64,000 nt of DNA from Amnibacterium flavum. GTDB lineage: Bacteria > Actinomycetota > Actinomycetes > Actinomycetales > Microbacteriaceae. The DNA lies in the NCBI RefSeq assembly GCF_003097495.1, contig NZ_QEOP01000001.1:930001-994000 (forward strand), read 5' to 3'. A program made the translations under genes and the position numbers. Numbering within the stretch: the first letter of the stretch is position 1; each line of letters begins with the position of its first letter. The notes below the pieces were generated by a model. The model was given only the letters and a program-made list of their open reading frames with translations. It did not search any database and had not been told where the DNA came from. Positions 31,698-40,067 of this stretch are shown here, in pieces.

Positions 31698-32485
31698 TGT
31701 TCGAAGCTCGAAGCATCCAGGCCAAGATCGGCCTCCAACTCCTCGTCACGCTCCTCGCCATCCCGTACCTGCTGCCCCTCGTGGCGATGGTGCAGGGATC
31801 CCTCGCCGGCAAGGGATGGGGCAACTTCGAGGCCGTGCTCGCGGTGCCCGGCCTGTGGCAGTTCTTCCTCAGCTCGGTCATCATCTCGGCGAGCGTCATC
31901 GCGATCGTCTACGTGGTCACGATGCTCGCGTCGTTCGGTTTCGCCAAGCTGCACATCCGCAACAAGGAGGTGTACTTCTGGCTGCTGCTCGCCTGTCTGA
32001 CGCTTCCCGAGGTGGTCCTCCTCGCGCCGCTGTTCGCGACCGCGATCTCGCTCGGCGTCTACGACACCTACTGGTCAGTCATCCTGCCGCTGGCTGCACT
32101 GCAGGTCCCGTTCGCGGTTCTGCTCGCTCGCAACTTCATCGACGGCATCCCGAACGAACTGTTCGAGGCCGCACGCGTCGACGGGGCGAACTCGTTCCGC
32201 GGCTTCATCTACCTGGTGATCCCGCTGACACGTCCGATCGCCGCCGCGATCCTGATCTTCACGCTCATCGGCGCCTGGAACAACTACCTGCTCCCGCTGG
32301 TGTTCCTCCAGGATCCTGCCAAGCAGACGATCACTCTGCTGCCGTCGTACTTCATCGGCCAATTCAGCAACGATCAGACGAAGGTCCTCGCCTCCGCGGT
32401 GCTCACCGCGATCCCCGAGGTCCTCGCCTACCTGTTCCTGCAGCGGCTGTTCGAGCGCGGCCTAGCCGCGGGCGCGATCAAGTGA
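31697..32485 (+). CDS. Sugar ABC transporter permease 2 (MalG/BxlG-like)
   Basis: A 262-residue permease with six hydrophobic segments and the EAA loop IPNELFEAARVDGANSFR near residues 152-170, followed by the second-permease hallmark IGAWNNYLLPLVFL. It completes the importer with the two genes upstream. Slightly short for the family because the N-terminal tail is only about 12 residues. GTGA overlap with the ThuA-like gene. Confidence 0.92.
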   Translation: MFEARSIQAKIGLQLLVTLLAIPYLLPLVAMVQGSLAGKGWGNFEAVLAVPGLWQFFLSSVIISASVIAIVYVVTMLASFGFAKLHIRNKEVYFWLLLACLTLPEVVLLAPLFATAISLGVYDTYWSVILPLAALQVPFAVLLARNFIDGIPNELFEAARVDGANSFRGFIYLVIPLTRPIAAAILIFTLIGAWNNYLLPLVFLQDPAKQTITLLPSYFIGQFSNDQTKVLASAVLTAIPEVLAYLFLQRLFERGLAAGAIK

Positions 32486-33150
32486 GCGGCGTGCCGCCCG
32501 TCCGGACCCTCGTCCTCACGGGCGGCACCGACCCGTTCGTCGACCCGTGGCATCCGTTCGCGGAGACGAGCAGGCGCATCGCGGACATCGCGAGGTCGCG
32601 CGGGCACGAGGTCGAGGTGTCAGGTGACATCGCGCAGCGCCTCGCCGATCTCGGCGACGTCGATCTGCTCATCGTCAACGCGCCCGCTCCTGCGGACGCC
32701 ATCGATCCCGACCTGCTCGAGGCGGGGGAGAGGTTCCTGGCCGCGCACCTCGCGGCCGGCCGGCCCGTCGCGGGCTTCCACTCCGGCATGACCGGCTTGC
32801 TCGGCCTCGGACTCTGGAACCGGGTCATCGGCGCCCGCTGGATCGCCGACGTGTCCGGTCATCCGCCGCTCGGAGACGCCACGATCGACGTCCGAGACAG
32901 TCCGATCAGCGAGGGGCCCTCGTCGATCGATCTGTTCGACGAGAAGTACAGCTTCCTCGAGATCGACGGTCCGCTGACCGTGGTCGCGTCGCACGAGTAC
33001 GAGGGCGCCGTGCATCCGGTCGTCTGGTTGCGCGAGTGGGACGGGTCGCGCGTCTTCGCCGATGCGCTTGCGCACGACGCGCGGTCGTTCGACTCGCCCG
33101 AGCACGTGCGCATCGTCGAGCGCGCCCTGGACTGGCTGGTCGAGGGGTAG
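32482..33150 (+). CDS. ThuA-like domain protein
   Basis: A 222-residue protein of the ThuA (trehalose utilisation)/glutamine-amidotransferase-like fold: LVLTGGTDPFVDPWHPF at the start, VDLLIVNAPA, then GRPVAGFHSGMTGLLGL in place of the class-I amidotransferase elbow, and VVASHEYEGAVHPVVWLRE near residue 175. ThuA proteins act in keto-disaccharide metabolism. GTG at 32482 overlaps the permease stop. Probably part of the importer operon and acting on an oxidised sugar intermediate. Confidence 0.78.
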   Translation: MSGVPPVRTLVLTGGTDPFVDPWHPFAETSRRIADIARSRGHEVEVSGDIAQRLADLGDVDLLIVNAPAPADAIDPDLLEAGERFLAAHLAAGRPVAGFHSGMTGLLGLGLWNRVIGARWIADVSGHPPLGDATIDVRDSPISEGPSSIDLFDEKYSFLEIDGPLTVVASHEYEGAVHPVVWLREWDGSRVFADALAHDARSFDSPEHVRIVERALDWLVEG

Positions 33151-33171
33151 CGTTCCGCCCCTCGGTCGGCC

Positions 33172-33540
33172 CGCCCGCTGAGCTCGTCGAAGCGTGTGCC
33201 ATCATTTCGCTGCGCTCAATGGGCGGGGCCGCGCCCGCTGAGCTCGTCGAAGCGAGTGCCATCATTTCGCTGCGCTCAATGGGCGGGGCCACGCCCGCTG
33301 AGCTCGTCGAAGCGTGTGCCTTCATTTCGACGGGCTCAATGGGCGGGGGCCACGCCCGCTGAGCCTGTCGAAGCGAGTGCCTTCATTTCGCTGCGCTCAA
33401 TGGGCGGGGCTCTGCCCGCTGAGCTCGTCGAAGCGTGTGCCTTCATTTCGACGGGCTCAATGGACGGTGGCTCTGTTCGCTGAGCTCGTCGAAGCGTGTG
33501 GCGGGGGTTCTGCCCGCCCGCTGAGCGCAGCGAAGCGAAG
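33172..33540. repeat. Tandem array of about six 60-bp hairpin units
   Basis: Five nearly full units of 60-61 bp and a partial sixth run head to tail after the ThuA-like gene. Each unit has GCCCGCTGAGCTCGTCGAA, a 13-base loop (gcgtgtgccatca or close), then TTTCGCTGCGCTCAATGGGC, which pairs back with the first arm. Units differ at a few paired positions that keep the stem (for example CTGCGC against ACGGGC). The array fills most of the 402-bp gap 33151-33552. All reading frames through it are repetitive translations, not genes. Confidence 0.85.
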
Positions 33541-33552
33541 GGCGACTGGTGC

Positions 33553-34341
33553 CTACAGGTAGAGCTCGTTGATGCGGCGCATCTGCTCGTCGTTAAGCTC
33601 GAAGCCGAACACGTCGAAGTTCTGCGCCTGCCGTGCGGCGTCCTTCGAGCGGGGGATCGGCACCGTGCCCAGCTGAATGCTCCAGCGGAGCGCCACCTGG
33701 TTCCAGCTCACGCCGAACTCGTCGGCGATCCGCTGCAGGGTCCCATCGGCCTCGATGGCGGCGCGCCCCTTGAGCGGACTGTAGCTCTCGGTGACGATGC
33801 CCTTCGACTCGTGGAACGAGCGCAGGTCGTCCTGCGGGAGCCCGATGTGCAGCTCGATCTGGTTCAGTGCGGGGAGCACTCCCGTCTCCGCCTCGAGACG
33901 CAGGATCTGCTCCGCGGAGAAGTTCGAAACCCCGATGGTGCGAACGGAGCCCGACTTCTGCAGCTCGATCATGGCGCGCCACGAGTCGACGAAGAGGTCC
34001 TTCTCGGGCTCCGGCCAGTGGATCAGGTACACGTCGACGGTATCCAGCCCGAGGTTCGCGCGCGACGTCTCGAACGAGCGCAGCGTGGCCTCGTAACCGT
34101 GGTCGTCGCCAGGGAGTTTCGTGGTGAGGACGATCTCATCACGGGGGATGCCGGACTCGCGGATCCCGGCTCCGACGGCATCCTCGTTGCCGTAGCCGAG
34201 GGCGGTGTCGATGAGGCGGTAGCCCGTGCGAAGAGCGGCGGCGACCGCCGCGGCGCCGTCCTCGCCGTCGAGGCTGTACGTGCCGAGACCGATGGTGGGG
34301 ATCGAGGTCCCGTCGATCATGGGAAGCGTGGGTGTGGTCAT
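33553..34341 (-). CDS. Aldo/keto reductase (2,5-diketo-gluconate reductase-like)
   Basis: A 262-residue AKR. GLGTYSL leads into DTALGYGNEDAVG with the catalytic Asp and Tyr (about residues 43-48), TTKLPG has the Lys, and VYLIHWPEP the His near 105. VRTIGVSNFSAEQI and PIPRSKD (NADPH phosphate site) complete the set. AKRs of this length reduce keto sugars or keto acids. It faces away from the tautomerase gene, with xylan-box sites between. Confidence 0.9.
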   Translation of the reverse strand: MTTPTLPMIDGTSIPTIGLGTYSLDGEDGAAAVAAALRTGYRLIDTALGYGNEDAVGAGIRESGIPRDEIVLTTKLPGDDHGYEATLRSFETSRANLGLDTVDVYLIHWPEPEKDLFVDSWRAMIELQKSGSVRTIGVSNFSAEQILRLEAETGVLPALNQIELHIGLPQDDLRSFHESKGIVTESYSPLKGRAAIEADGTLQRIADEFGVSWNQVALRWSIQLGTVPIPRSKDAARQAQNFDVFGFELNDEQMRRINELYL

Positions 34342-34381
34342 GGCGGGGGAGTTTAGCGACCCGTTCCCGATATCCACCGAA

Positions 34382-34413
34382 AGAAAGTTTCGTGCAATGA
34401 ATACAAAGTTGCG
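34382..34413. promoter_or_regulatory. Two xylan-box operators
   Basis: AGAAAGTTTCG (34382-34392) matches the xylan box at 10 of 11 positions on the reverse strand; ACAAAGTTGCG (34403-34413) at 8 of 11. Spacing is 21 bp, the same as at 27775-27806. They lie between the divergent AKR and tautomerase genes. Confidence 0.68.
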
Positions 34414-34491
34414 GACACCTCGAGGGGCGGCTAGCGTCGAGTAGCGAGCACCGGGCCGAGTCGGTCGGCCGGCCGCGACAAAGGAGTTGTT

Positions 34492-34848
34492 GTGCCCCTC
34501 ATCCAGATCGACCTCGACGAAGACGTCTACGAGAACCTGCACGAGCAGATCAGTGCCGAAGTCCACCAGGCGCAGATCGACGTGCTGAAGGTCCCCGCCG
34601 ATGATCTGTTCCAGATCTTCCGCACCCACAAACCGGGTCAGCTCAAGTTCGACCCCACCTACAACAACGTCGAGCGACGCAGCCTCGTCCTGATCCGAAT
34701 CACGATGGTGCACCTGTACAGCGTCGCCACGAAGCGCGCCCTGTTCGAGGCCATCGCCGCCCGGCTCGACGCGATCGGCGTCCGTCACGAGGACCTGCTG
34801 ATCTCGGTCGTCGAGAACCACTTCGAAGACTGGTACGCCGGCGCCTGA
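34492..34848 (+). CDS. Tautomerase superfamily protein (MSAD-like, Pro1)
   Basis: A 118-residue protein beginning M-P-L-I-Q-I-D-L, with the Pro next to Met that becomes the catalytic N-terminal Pro1 in 4-oxalocrotonate tautomerase and malonate semialdehyde decarboxylase relatives. RRSLVLIRITMVHL and KRALFEAIAARLDAIGVRHEDLLI are the beta-alpha-beta second half, ending VENHFEDWYAG as in the longer tautomerase_2 group. AAAGGAG precedes GTG 34492. It opens a three-gene run. In this oxidative sugar region it may tautomerise or decarboxylate a keto acid. Confidence 0.85.
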   Translation: MPLIQIDLDEDVYENLHEQISAEVHQAQIDVLKVPADDLFQIFRTHKPGQLKFDPTYNNVERRSLVLIRITMVHLYSVATKRALFEAIAARLDAIGVRHEDLLISVVENHFEDWYAGA

Positions 34849-34872
34849 GCGCCGACGCAAAGGACACCTCAC

Positions 34873-35919
34873 ATGGCTTTGGATCCCGCACCCCTCTCCG
34901 TCCTCTTCATCGGAGGAACCGGAACCATCAGCGCCTCGAGCGTCCGCCTCGCGGTCGCATCGGGCATGACCGTCCACGTGCTCAACCGGGGCAACAACTC
35001 GGCGGCGCGCGACCTGCCCGACGAGGTCGTCTGGCTCACGGGTGACGTGACAGACGATGCCTCGCTCGCGGCCGCCCTCGGCGACCGGCACTTCGACGCG
35101 GTCGTCAACTTCCTGTCCTACGACGCCCCCGGCGCCCAGCGCATGGTCGACACCTTCACCGGTCGCACCGGGCACTACCTGCACATCAGCACCGCCTCGC
35201 TGTACGGCAAGCCGGTGCTGAAGTGGCCGATCACCGAGTCGACGCAGCTGCACAATCGCTTCGTCAAGTACTCGCGCGACAAGCTCGACGCCGAGCACGT
35301 GCTCTTCGACGCGTTCGCCGAGAAGGGCTTCCCGGTCACGATCATCCGTCCGTCGCACACCTACGACGACCACAACCCGCCCCTCCCCGGTGGCTGGACG
35401 GTCATCGACCAGATGACGCGCGGCGAGGAGGTCGTGGTGCCGGGTGACGGCACGTCGCTGTGGACGCTGACGCACGCCGAGGACTTCGCCCTCGGGCTCG
35501 TCGGACTGCTCGGCAACACCCGTGCGATCGGCGAGGCGTTCCACATCACAGGTGACGACGTCTTCACGTGGGATCAGATCTACACGATCATCGCCGACGC
35601 ATTGGGCGTCGAGGCCAAGCTCGTGCACGTCCCGTCGGAGCTCATCTCCGCTGCGGCCCCCGACTGGTTCTGGTCCGAGCTGATCATCGGCGACCTGTCG
35701 CACTCGGCGGTCTTCGACAACTCGAAGATCCGCAGCTTCGTGCCGAGCTTCCGTCCGTCGCTCACCTTCAACCGCGCGGCAGTGCGGATGATGGCGTGGC
35801 GCGCGGCGAACCCCGAGCTCACCAAGGTCGACGCTTCGACCGACGAGGTGCTGAAGCGCCTCGTGAAGGGATATCACCTGGCACTCGACGCGTTCACCTC
35901 GCTCGCACCGAGCAAGTGA
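34873..35919 (+). CDS. NAD-dependent epimerase/dehydratase family protein
   Basis: A 348-residue extended-SDR-like protein. GGTGTIS near residues 14-20 is the cofactor motif; the usual YxxxK is replaced by YSRDKLDAE near 136 (Tyr and Lys kept with altered neighbours). TIIRPSHTYDDHNPPLPGG resembles plant CSP41-like and bacterial reductase members. It probably acts on a nucleotide-free keto sugar. AAGGACACCT precedes the ATG. The stop overlaps the following AKR start (TGATG). Confidence 0.83.
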   Translation: MALDPAPLSVLFIGGTGTISASSVRLAVASGMTVHVLNRGNNSAARDLPDEVVWLTGDVTDDASLAAALGDRHFDAVVNFLSYDAPGAQRMVDTFTGRTGHYLHISTASLYGKPVLKWPITESTQLHNRFVKYSRDKLDAEHVLFDAFAEKGFPVTIIRPSHTYDDHNPPLPGGWTVIDQMTRGEEVVVPGDGTSLWTLTHAEDFALGLVGLLGNTRAIGEAFHITGDDVFTWDQIYTIIADALGVEAKLVHVPSELISAAAPDWFWSELIIGDLSHSAVFDNSKIRSFVPSFRPSLTFNRAAVRMMAWRAANPELTKVDASTDEVLKRLVKGYHLALDAFTSLAPSK

Positions 35920-36890
35920 TGAGCGAGTCCGGACAGTCCCGAGTCGAGCTCGCCCATCGCGAGCTCGGCTCGACCGGACTCAGCGTCACCGAGGTCTGCA
36001 TCGGCACCAGCCCGATCGCGAACATGGCCGGGCTGTACGGGTACGAGGTCGGCGAGGAACGCGCCATCGAGACCGTGCTCGCGGTCTTCGACAGCCCGTT
36101 CAACTTCCTCGACACCTCGAACGGCTACGGCGCCAACGGCGAGTCCGAGGTGCGGATCGGCAAGGCCATCGCCCGCGTGGGCGGCCTACCCGACGGGTTC
36201 GTCCTCGCCACCAAGGTCGACCCCGACCCGGCGACCCGCGACTACTCGGGTGCTCGTGTTCGTCGTTCGATCGAGGAGAGTCTCGAGCGGTTGGGTCTCG
36301 AACGTTTCGACCTCCTCCAGCTGCACGACCCCGAGCAGATCAGCTTCGAGGAGGGCACCGCCGCGGGCGGACCGCTCGAGGCGCTCGTGGCGCTGAAGGA
36401 GGAGGGCCTCGTCGACAACATCGGCGTCGCCGGTGGGCCGGTGGGCCTGCTGCAGCAGTACATCGACACCGGTGTCTTCGACGTGGTGCTGAGCCACAAC
36501 CGGCTGACCCTGCTCGATCGATCGGCGGAGTCGCTGTTCGCGTCGGCTCGCGAACGGGGCATGGGCGTCATGAATGCCGCCCCGTACGGCGGCGGCATGC
36601 TCGCGAAAGGTCCCGAGGCGCAGCCCAAGTACGCCTACGGTGCACGCGACGACAGGATCACCGAGGCGGCTATCGCGATGCGCGACGCCTGCGGGCGCTT
36701 CGGGGTTCCGCTCGCCGCGGCCGCCCTGCAGTTCTCCACCCGGCACCCGCTCGTGCACTCGACGGTCGTCGGAGTCTCGGCGCCCGAGCGCGTGCAGCAG
36801 ACGCTCGACTACCTGGCGGTCGCGATCCCGGACGAGCTCTGGGCCGAGCTCGCCGACCTCACCCCGTCGAAGGATCTCTGGCTCGACTGA
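35919..36890 (+). CDS. Aldo/keto reductase, aldose 1-dehydrogenase-like
   Basis: A 323-residue AKR of the L-fucose / D-threo-aldose 1-dehydrogenase group: LGSTGLSVTEVCIGTSP at the start, DTSNGYGANGESE with catalytic Asp and Tyr, ATKVDPD with Lys, LLQLHDPE with His, and NAAPYGGGMLAKGP typical of this group. It oxidises a free aldose to the lactone with NAD(P). Directly coupled to the upstream gene by a TGATG overlap. Confidence 0.87.
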   Translation: MSESGQSRVELAHRELGSTGLSVTEVCIGTSPIANMAGLYGYEVGEERAIETVLAVFDSPFNFLDTSNGYGANGESEVRIGKAIARVGGLPDGFVLATKVDPDPATRDYSGARVRRSIEESLERLGLERFDLLQLHDPEQISFEEGTAAGGPLEALVALKEEGLVDNIGVAGGPVGLLQQYIDTGVFDVVLSHNRLTLLDRSAESLFASARERGMGVMNAAPYGGGMLAKGPEAQPKYAYGARDDRITEAAIAMRDACGRFGVPLAAAALQFSTRHPLVHSTVVGVSAPERVQQTLDYLAVAIPDELWAELADLTPSKDLWLD

Positions 36891-36895
36891 CCGCA

Positions 36896-37047
36896 CCGCC
36901 CGTTGAGCCCGTCGAAACGAAGGCGAGCCGGGTCTCGATACGCGCTGGCGCGCTACTCGACCTCCGTGAGAAGGCTCCGCCCGTTGAGCTCGTCGAAACG
37001 AAAGGTGAGCCGGGTCTCGGTACGCGCTGGCGCGCTACTCGACCTCC
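36896..37047. repeat. Two direct copies of a 70-bp palindrome-rich repeat
   Basis: Copies at 36896-36965 and 36977-37047 each read CCGCCCGTTGAGC, CGTCGAAACGAA, GAGCCGGGTCTCG, TACGCGCTGGCGCGCTACTC, GACCTCC. A partial inverted copy (TCGAGTAGCG...GGGTACCGGGA) follows at about 37060-37090. The first part is the same hairpin family as the array at 33172-33540. It separates the converging genes ending at 36890 and 37130. Confidence 0.75.
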
Positions 37048-37129
37048 AATGCTTCGGACGTCGAGTAGCGGAGGGTACCGGGAGGGCTCGAGTGGCGGCC
37101 CGCGCGTATCGAGAGCGGCGACTCCGCCC

Positions 37130-38110
37130 CTATGCGACCGACCGGTCGAAGCCCGCCGCCTCGTAGATGGCGTCGATGAGCGCCATGTTCGCGACGATGT
37201 CAGCACCTTCGGTCGGCAGCTTCTCGCCGGTCTCGAGGGCGCGCAGCACCGCGTCGAGCTGGTGGTCGTAGGTCGTCAGGCCCGCGACGGTGAACTGGCG
37301 GTCCACCCCGTCGACCGTCTGGGTGACGCTGTGGCCCGAGCTGGGGAAGACGAGCGAGTCGATCGTCGCCGTCCCCGTCGAACCCGTCAACGAGAGGGTC
37401 GCCTCGAGCGGGCCGTCCATGCTCGTCACGATGGTGGCGGTGGCGCCGGAGGGGAACTCGAGCTGCGCCTCGATGCTCTGATCGGCGCCGAGGGCGTTCT
37501 TCTCGGCTCTCGCCGACACGACGCGGGGCTCTTCGCCCATGAAGGCGCGGATCCAGTGGACCGGGTAGCAGCCGAGGTCCATGAGCGCACCGCCTCCGAC
37601 GGTCGGCTCGTGGCGGATGGATGCCGGGTCGAAGGGGATCTCGGCGGTGAACCGGGCTTCGATGTGCTGGATCGTGCCGATGGAGCCGTCGGTGAGGTAC
37701 TCGCCGATGCGGGCGCTCAGCGGGTGGTAGCGGTCGTGGAAGGCCTCGATCAGTCGCCGTCCCGTGCGCTCGGCGGCCTCGACCATCGCCGCCGACTGGG
37801 TGGCGTTCATGGCGCTGGGCTTCTCGCAGAGGACGTCCTTGCCGGCTTCGAGGGCCGCGATCGTCCACTCCGCGTGCTCCGACGGGGGGAGGGCGTTGTA
37901 GACGAGATCGATCGTCGGATCGGCGAGCAGTTCCGCATAGGAGCCGTAGGAGGACTCGATGCCATGCGTCGCGGCGTACTCCGCGGCGGCGGCCGCGCGG
38001 CGGGAGGCGACGGCGGCGATGACGGCATCGCCGGATCGGCGGCGGACGGGACGGATGATCGCGGCCGGGGCGATGCCCGCGGCTCCTAGGATTCCGATGC
38101 GTGTTGTCAT
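37130..38110 (-). CDS. Gfo/Idh/MocA family oxidoreductase
   Basis: A 326-residue NAD(P)-dependent sugar or polyol dehydrogenase. GAAGIAPAAI near residues 9-18, YNALPPSEHAEWTIAALE near 75 and the signature CEKPSAMN near 97 are visible; FHDRYHPLSARI replaces the more common YNRRF block and GCYPVHWIRAFMGEEP holds the catalytic-His region. Divergent from the xylose dehydrogenase-like SDR, with a perfect xylan box just upstream of its start. Likely aldose or keto sugar dehydrogenase in the same pathway. Confidence 0.88.
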   Translation of the reverse strand: MTTRIGILGAAGIAPAAIIRPVRRRSGDAVIAAVASRRAAAAAEYAATHGIESSYGSYAELLADPTIDLVYNALPPSEHAEWTIAALEAGKDVLCEKPSAMNATQSAAMVEAAERTGRRLIEAFHDRYHPLSARIGEYLTDGSIGTIQHIEARFTAEIPFDPASIRHEPTVGGGALMDLGCYPVHWIRAFMGEEPRVVSARAEKNALGADQSIEAQLEFPSGATATIVTSMDGPLEATLSLTGSTGTATIDSLVFPSSGHSVTQTVDGVDRQFTVAGLTTYDHQLDAVLRALETGEKLPTEGADIVANMALIDAIYEAAGFDRSVA

Positions 38111-38162
38111 GTCCTCTTCCTCGTCGATGGGGTGGAGCCAGCCTATCGGCCCGGCCTGAGCA

Positions 38163-38173
38163 CGAAAGTTTCG
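38163..38173. promoter_or_regulatory. Perfect xylan-box operator
   Basis: CGAAAGTTTCG, an 11 of 11 match to CGAAACTTTCG read on the reverse strand, 53 bp upstream of the leftward Gfo/Idh start. The best copy in the window. Confidence 0.75.
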
Positions 38174-38251
38174 CTCGATTCGGTGACCCGGGATTGCCTC
38201 GAATGCAGGTTTGACACCCGTCCCGCCGCGTCCGTAGGCTCATCCGAGCGG

Positions 38252-38262
38252 CGAAAGTATCG
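38252..38262. promoter_or_regulatory. Xylan-box operator upstream of the SDR-lactonase pair
   Basis: CGAAAGTATCG, 10 of 11 to the xylan box on the reverse strand, 70 bp upstream of the SDR start at 38332. One box per divergent gene in this intergenic region. Confidence 0.68.
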
Positions 38263-38331
38263 AATTCCGCCGCGCGAACGAGCATCGCCATGGGCGGTGC
38301 CGTCGCAATCATGCTGACGAAGGAGTCGCGA

Positions 38332-39147
38332 GTGTCCGAGACGTCTGGATCCGAGATCTCCGAGATCTCCGAGTCCCCGAAATCGCGATACGCGAGCTAC
38401 CCGAGTCTCGAGGGCCGGGTCGCGTTCGTCAGCGGCGGAGCATCCGGGCTCGGCGCCGAGTTCGTCAGTCAGCTCGCGGCCCAGGGCGTGCGCGTCGCGT
38501 TCGTCGACATTGACGACGCCGCCGGCGAGGCCCTGGCCCGTGAGATCGCCGATCGCGGCCATCCGGCGCCCTGGTACCGCCACGGGGACGTGCGGGACAT
38601 CCCCGCCCTCCAGCAGCTGATCGCCGACGCGGGACGCGAGCTCGGCCCCATCACCGTGCTCGTCAACAACGCGGCGAACGACACCCGGCACAAGGTCGAG
38701 GACGTCGACGTCGCGCTCTGGGACGACCGCACCGCCGTGAACATCCGGCATCACTTCTTCGCCGCCCAGGCGGTCGCGCCGATGATGCGCGAGGTCGGCG
38801 GCGGGTCGATCATCAACCTCGGGTCGATCTCGGCGCACATCGATCTCGCCGACCTCCCCATCTACATCGCGTCGAAGGCGGGGATCGAGGGTCTCACCCG
38901 CACCATGGCACGCGAGCTCGGGGGAGATCTCATCCGGGTCAACTGCATCATCCCGGGGTGGGTCATGACGCAGCGTCAGCTCGACAACTGGATCACCCCC
39001 GAGGCCGAGGCCTCCATCGAGGCCAACCAGGCGCTTCCCCATAAGCTCTATCCCGACGACGTCGCGCGCATGGTCCTCTGGCTCGCCGCCGACGACTCGC
39101 GTTCGTGCACCGGGCAGAAATGGATCGTCGACGGAGGGTGGATGTGA
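38332..39147 (+). CDS. SDR oxidoreductase, D-xylose 1-dehydrogenase (XylB)-like
   Basis: A 271-residue SDR. YPSLEGRVAFVSGGASGLGA, LVNNAANDTRHKVEDV, IINLGSISAHIDLADL and IYIASKAGIEGLTRTMAREL are block-for-block similar to Caulobacter XylB, including NDxRHK after NNA and the TP-EAEASI stretch before the C-terminus (SCTGQKWIVDGGWM). Tyr and Lys of the catalytic tetrad are present. GTG 38332 is chosen because AAGGAG lies six bases upstream; an ATG at 38290 has no such site. It overlaps the lactonase gene, so aldose to lactone to acid conversion is encoded together. Confidence 0.86.
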   Translation: MSETSGSEISEISESPKSRYASYPSLEGRVAFVSGGASGLGAEFVSQLAAQGVRVAFVDIDDAAGEALAREIADRGHPAPWYRHGDVRDIPALQQLIADAGRELGPITVLVNNAANDTRHKVEDVDVALWDDRTAVNIRHHFFAAQAVAPMMREVGGGSIINLGSISAHIDLADLPIYIASKAGIEGLTRTMARELGGDLIRVNCIIPGWVMTQRQLDNWITPEAEASIEANQALPHKLYPDDVARMVLWLAADDSRSCTGQKWIVDGGWM

Positions 39148-40001
39148 ACACGACGGCGGAGCAGGTCACCAGCCCCATTGCGAAGCACGGCGAGGGCCCC
39201 CTCTGGGATCCGAAGGGCAACCGACTGCTGTTCGTCGATCTGCTCGTCGGCGACATCATCTCGGTCTCGCCTGACGGCGATACCGCGCGCCACCACATCG
39301 ACGACATCGCTGCAGCGCTCCGAATCCGCGACTCCGGCGGCTTCGTCGTCGCCGTGGAGCAGGGCTTCCGCTTCCTCGACGACGACCTCCGTCGGGTGGG
39401 CGACTACATCCCCGCGTTCGACACCGCGGGCGTCCGCATGAACGACGGCGGATGCGACCCGCAGGGCCGGTTCTACTGCGGATCGATGGCGTATTCGGCG
39501 GCCGACGGGGCGGGAACCCTGTACAGCATCGAAGCCGATCACTCGGTGCGCACGGTGCTCTCGGGCGTCACGATCTCGAACGGCCTCCAGTGGAACGCGG
39601 CGGGCACCCGGGCGTTCTACAACGACACCCCAACCGCGCGGGTCGACGTCTACGACTTCGACGGCGAATCCGGAGCGTTCTCGAATCGCCGCACCTTCAC
39701 CGAAGTGCCGGGTCCGGGTATGCCCGACGGGATGGCGATCGACGAGCAGGACGGCATCTGGATCGCGCTCTGGGAGGGCAGCTCGGTGCAGCACTACGAC
39801 CGCGACGGTCGTCTCGACCGGGTGGTCGAGCTGCCGGTCTCGCGAGTGACGGCGTGCACGTTCGGCGGCGACGACCTGAAGACGCTCTACATCACCACCT
39901 CGCAGGAGGAGGTCGATCTCGCCGATGAGCCTCTCGCCGGTGCCGTCTTCTCCGTCCGGGTCGACGTCGCGGGCGCCCGCGCGCACACGTTCGCGGGCTG
40001 A
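39144..40001 (+). CDS. SMP-30/gluconolactonase family protein, xylonolactonase-like
   Basis: A 285-residue six-bladed propeller lactonase. GEGPLWDPKGNRLLFVDLL at the start carries the metal Glu, MNDGGCDPQGRFYCGSM the Asn/Asp block, ISNGLQWNAAGTRAFYND the next Asn, and MPDGMAIDEQDGIWIALW the final Asp. LKTLYITTSQEE and PLAGAVFSVRVDVAG at the end resemble Caulobacter XylC. It hydrolyses a sugar lactone to the aldonic acid. GTG 39144 overlaps the SDR stop by 4 bp; GGAGGG lies upstream inside the SDR gene. Confidence 0.88.
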   Translation: MNTTAEQVTSPIAKHGEGPLWDPKGNRLLFVDLLVGDIISVSPDGDTARHHIDDIAAALRIRDSGGFVVAVEQGFRFLDDDLRRVGDYIPAFDTAGVRMNDGGCDPQGRFYCGSMAYSAADGAGTLYSIEADHSVRTVLSGVTISNGLQWNAAGTRAFYNDTPTARVDVYDFDGESGAFSNRRTFTEVPGPGMPDGMAIDEQDGIWIALWEGSSVQHYDRDGRLDRVVELPVSRVTACTFGGDDLKTLYITTSQEEVDLADEPLAGAVFSVRVDVAGARAHTFAG

Positions 40002-40067
40002 CGCCGCAGTTCCTCCCGCCCGGATCGTCCTCCCCATGGGGAGCCTGCCCGGTGCCATGATCGAGCC

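Noticed and set aside
33172-33540. CRISPR array
   Set aside because: Units are 60 bp with no unique spacers, are internally palindromic over their whole length, and no cas gene is present.
33036-33562. Several overlapping open frames with repeated peptides (SLRSMGG, ELVEACA)
   Set aside because: They are translations of the 60-bp hairpin array; no ribosome-binding sites and the same frames recur because the unit length is divisible by three.
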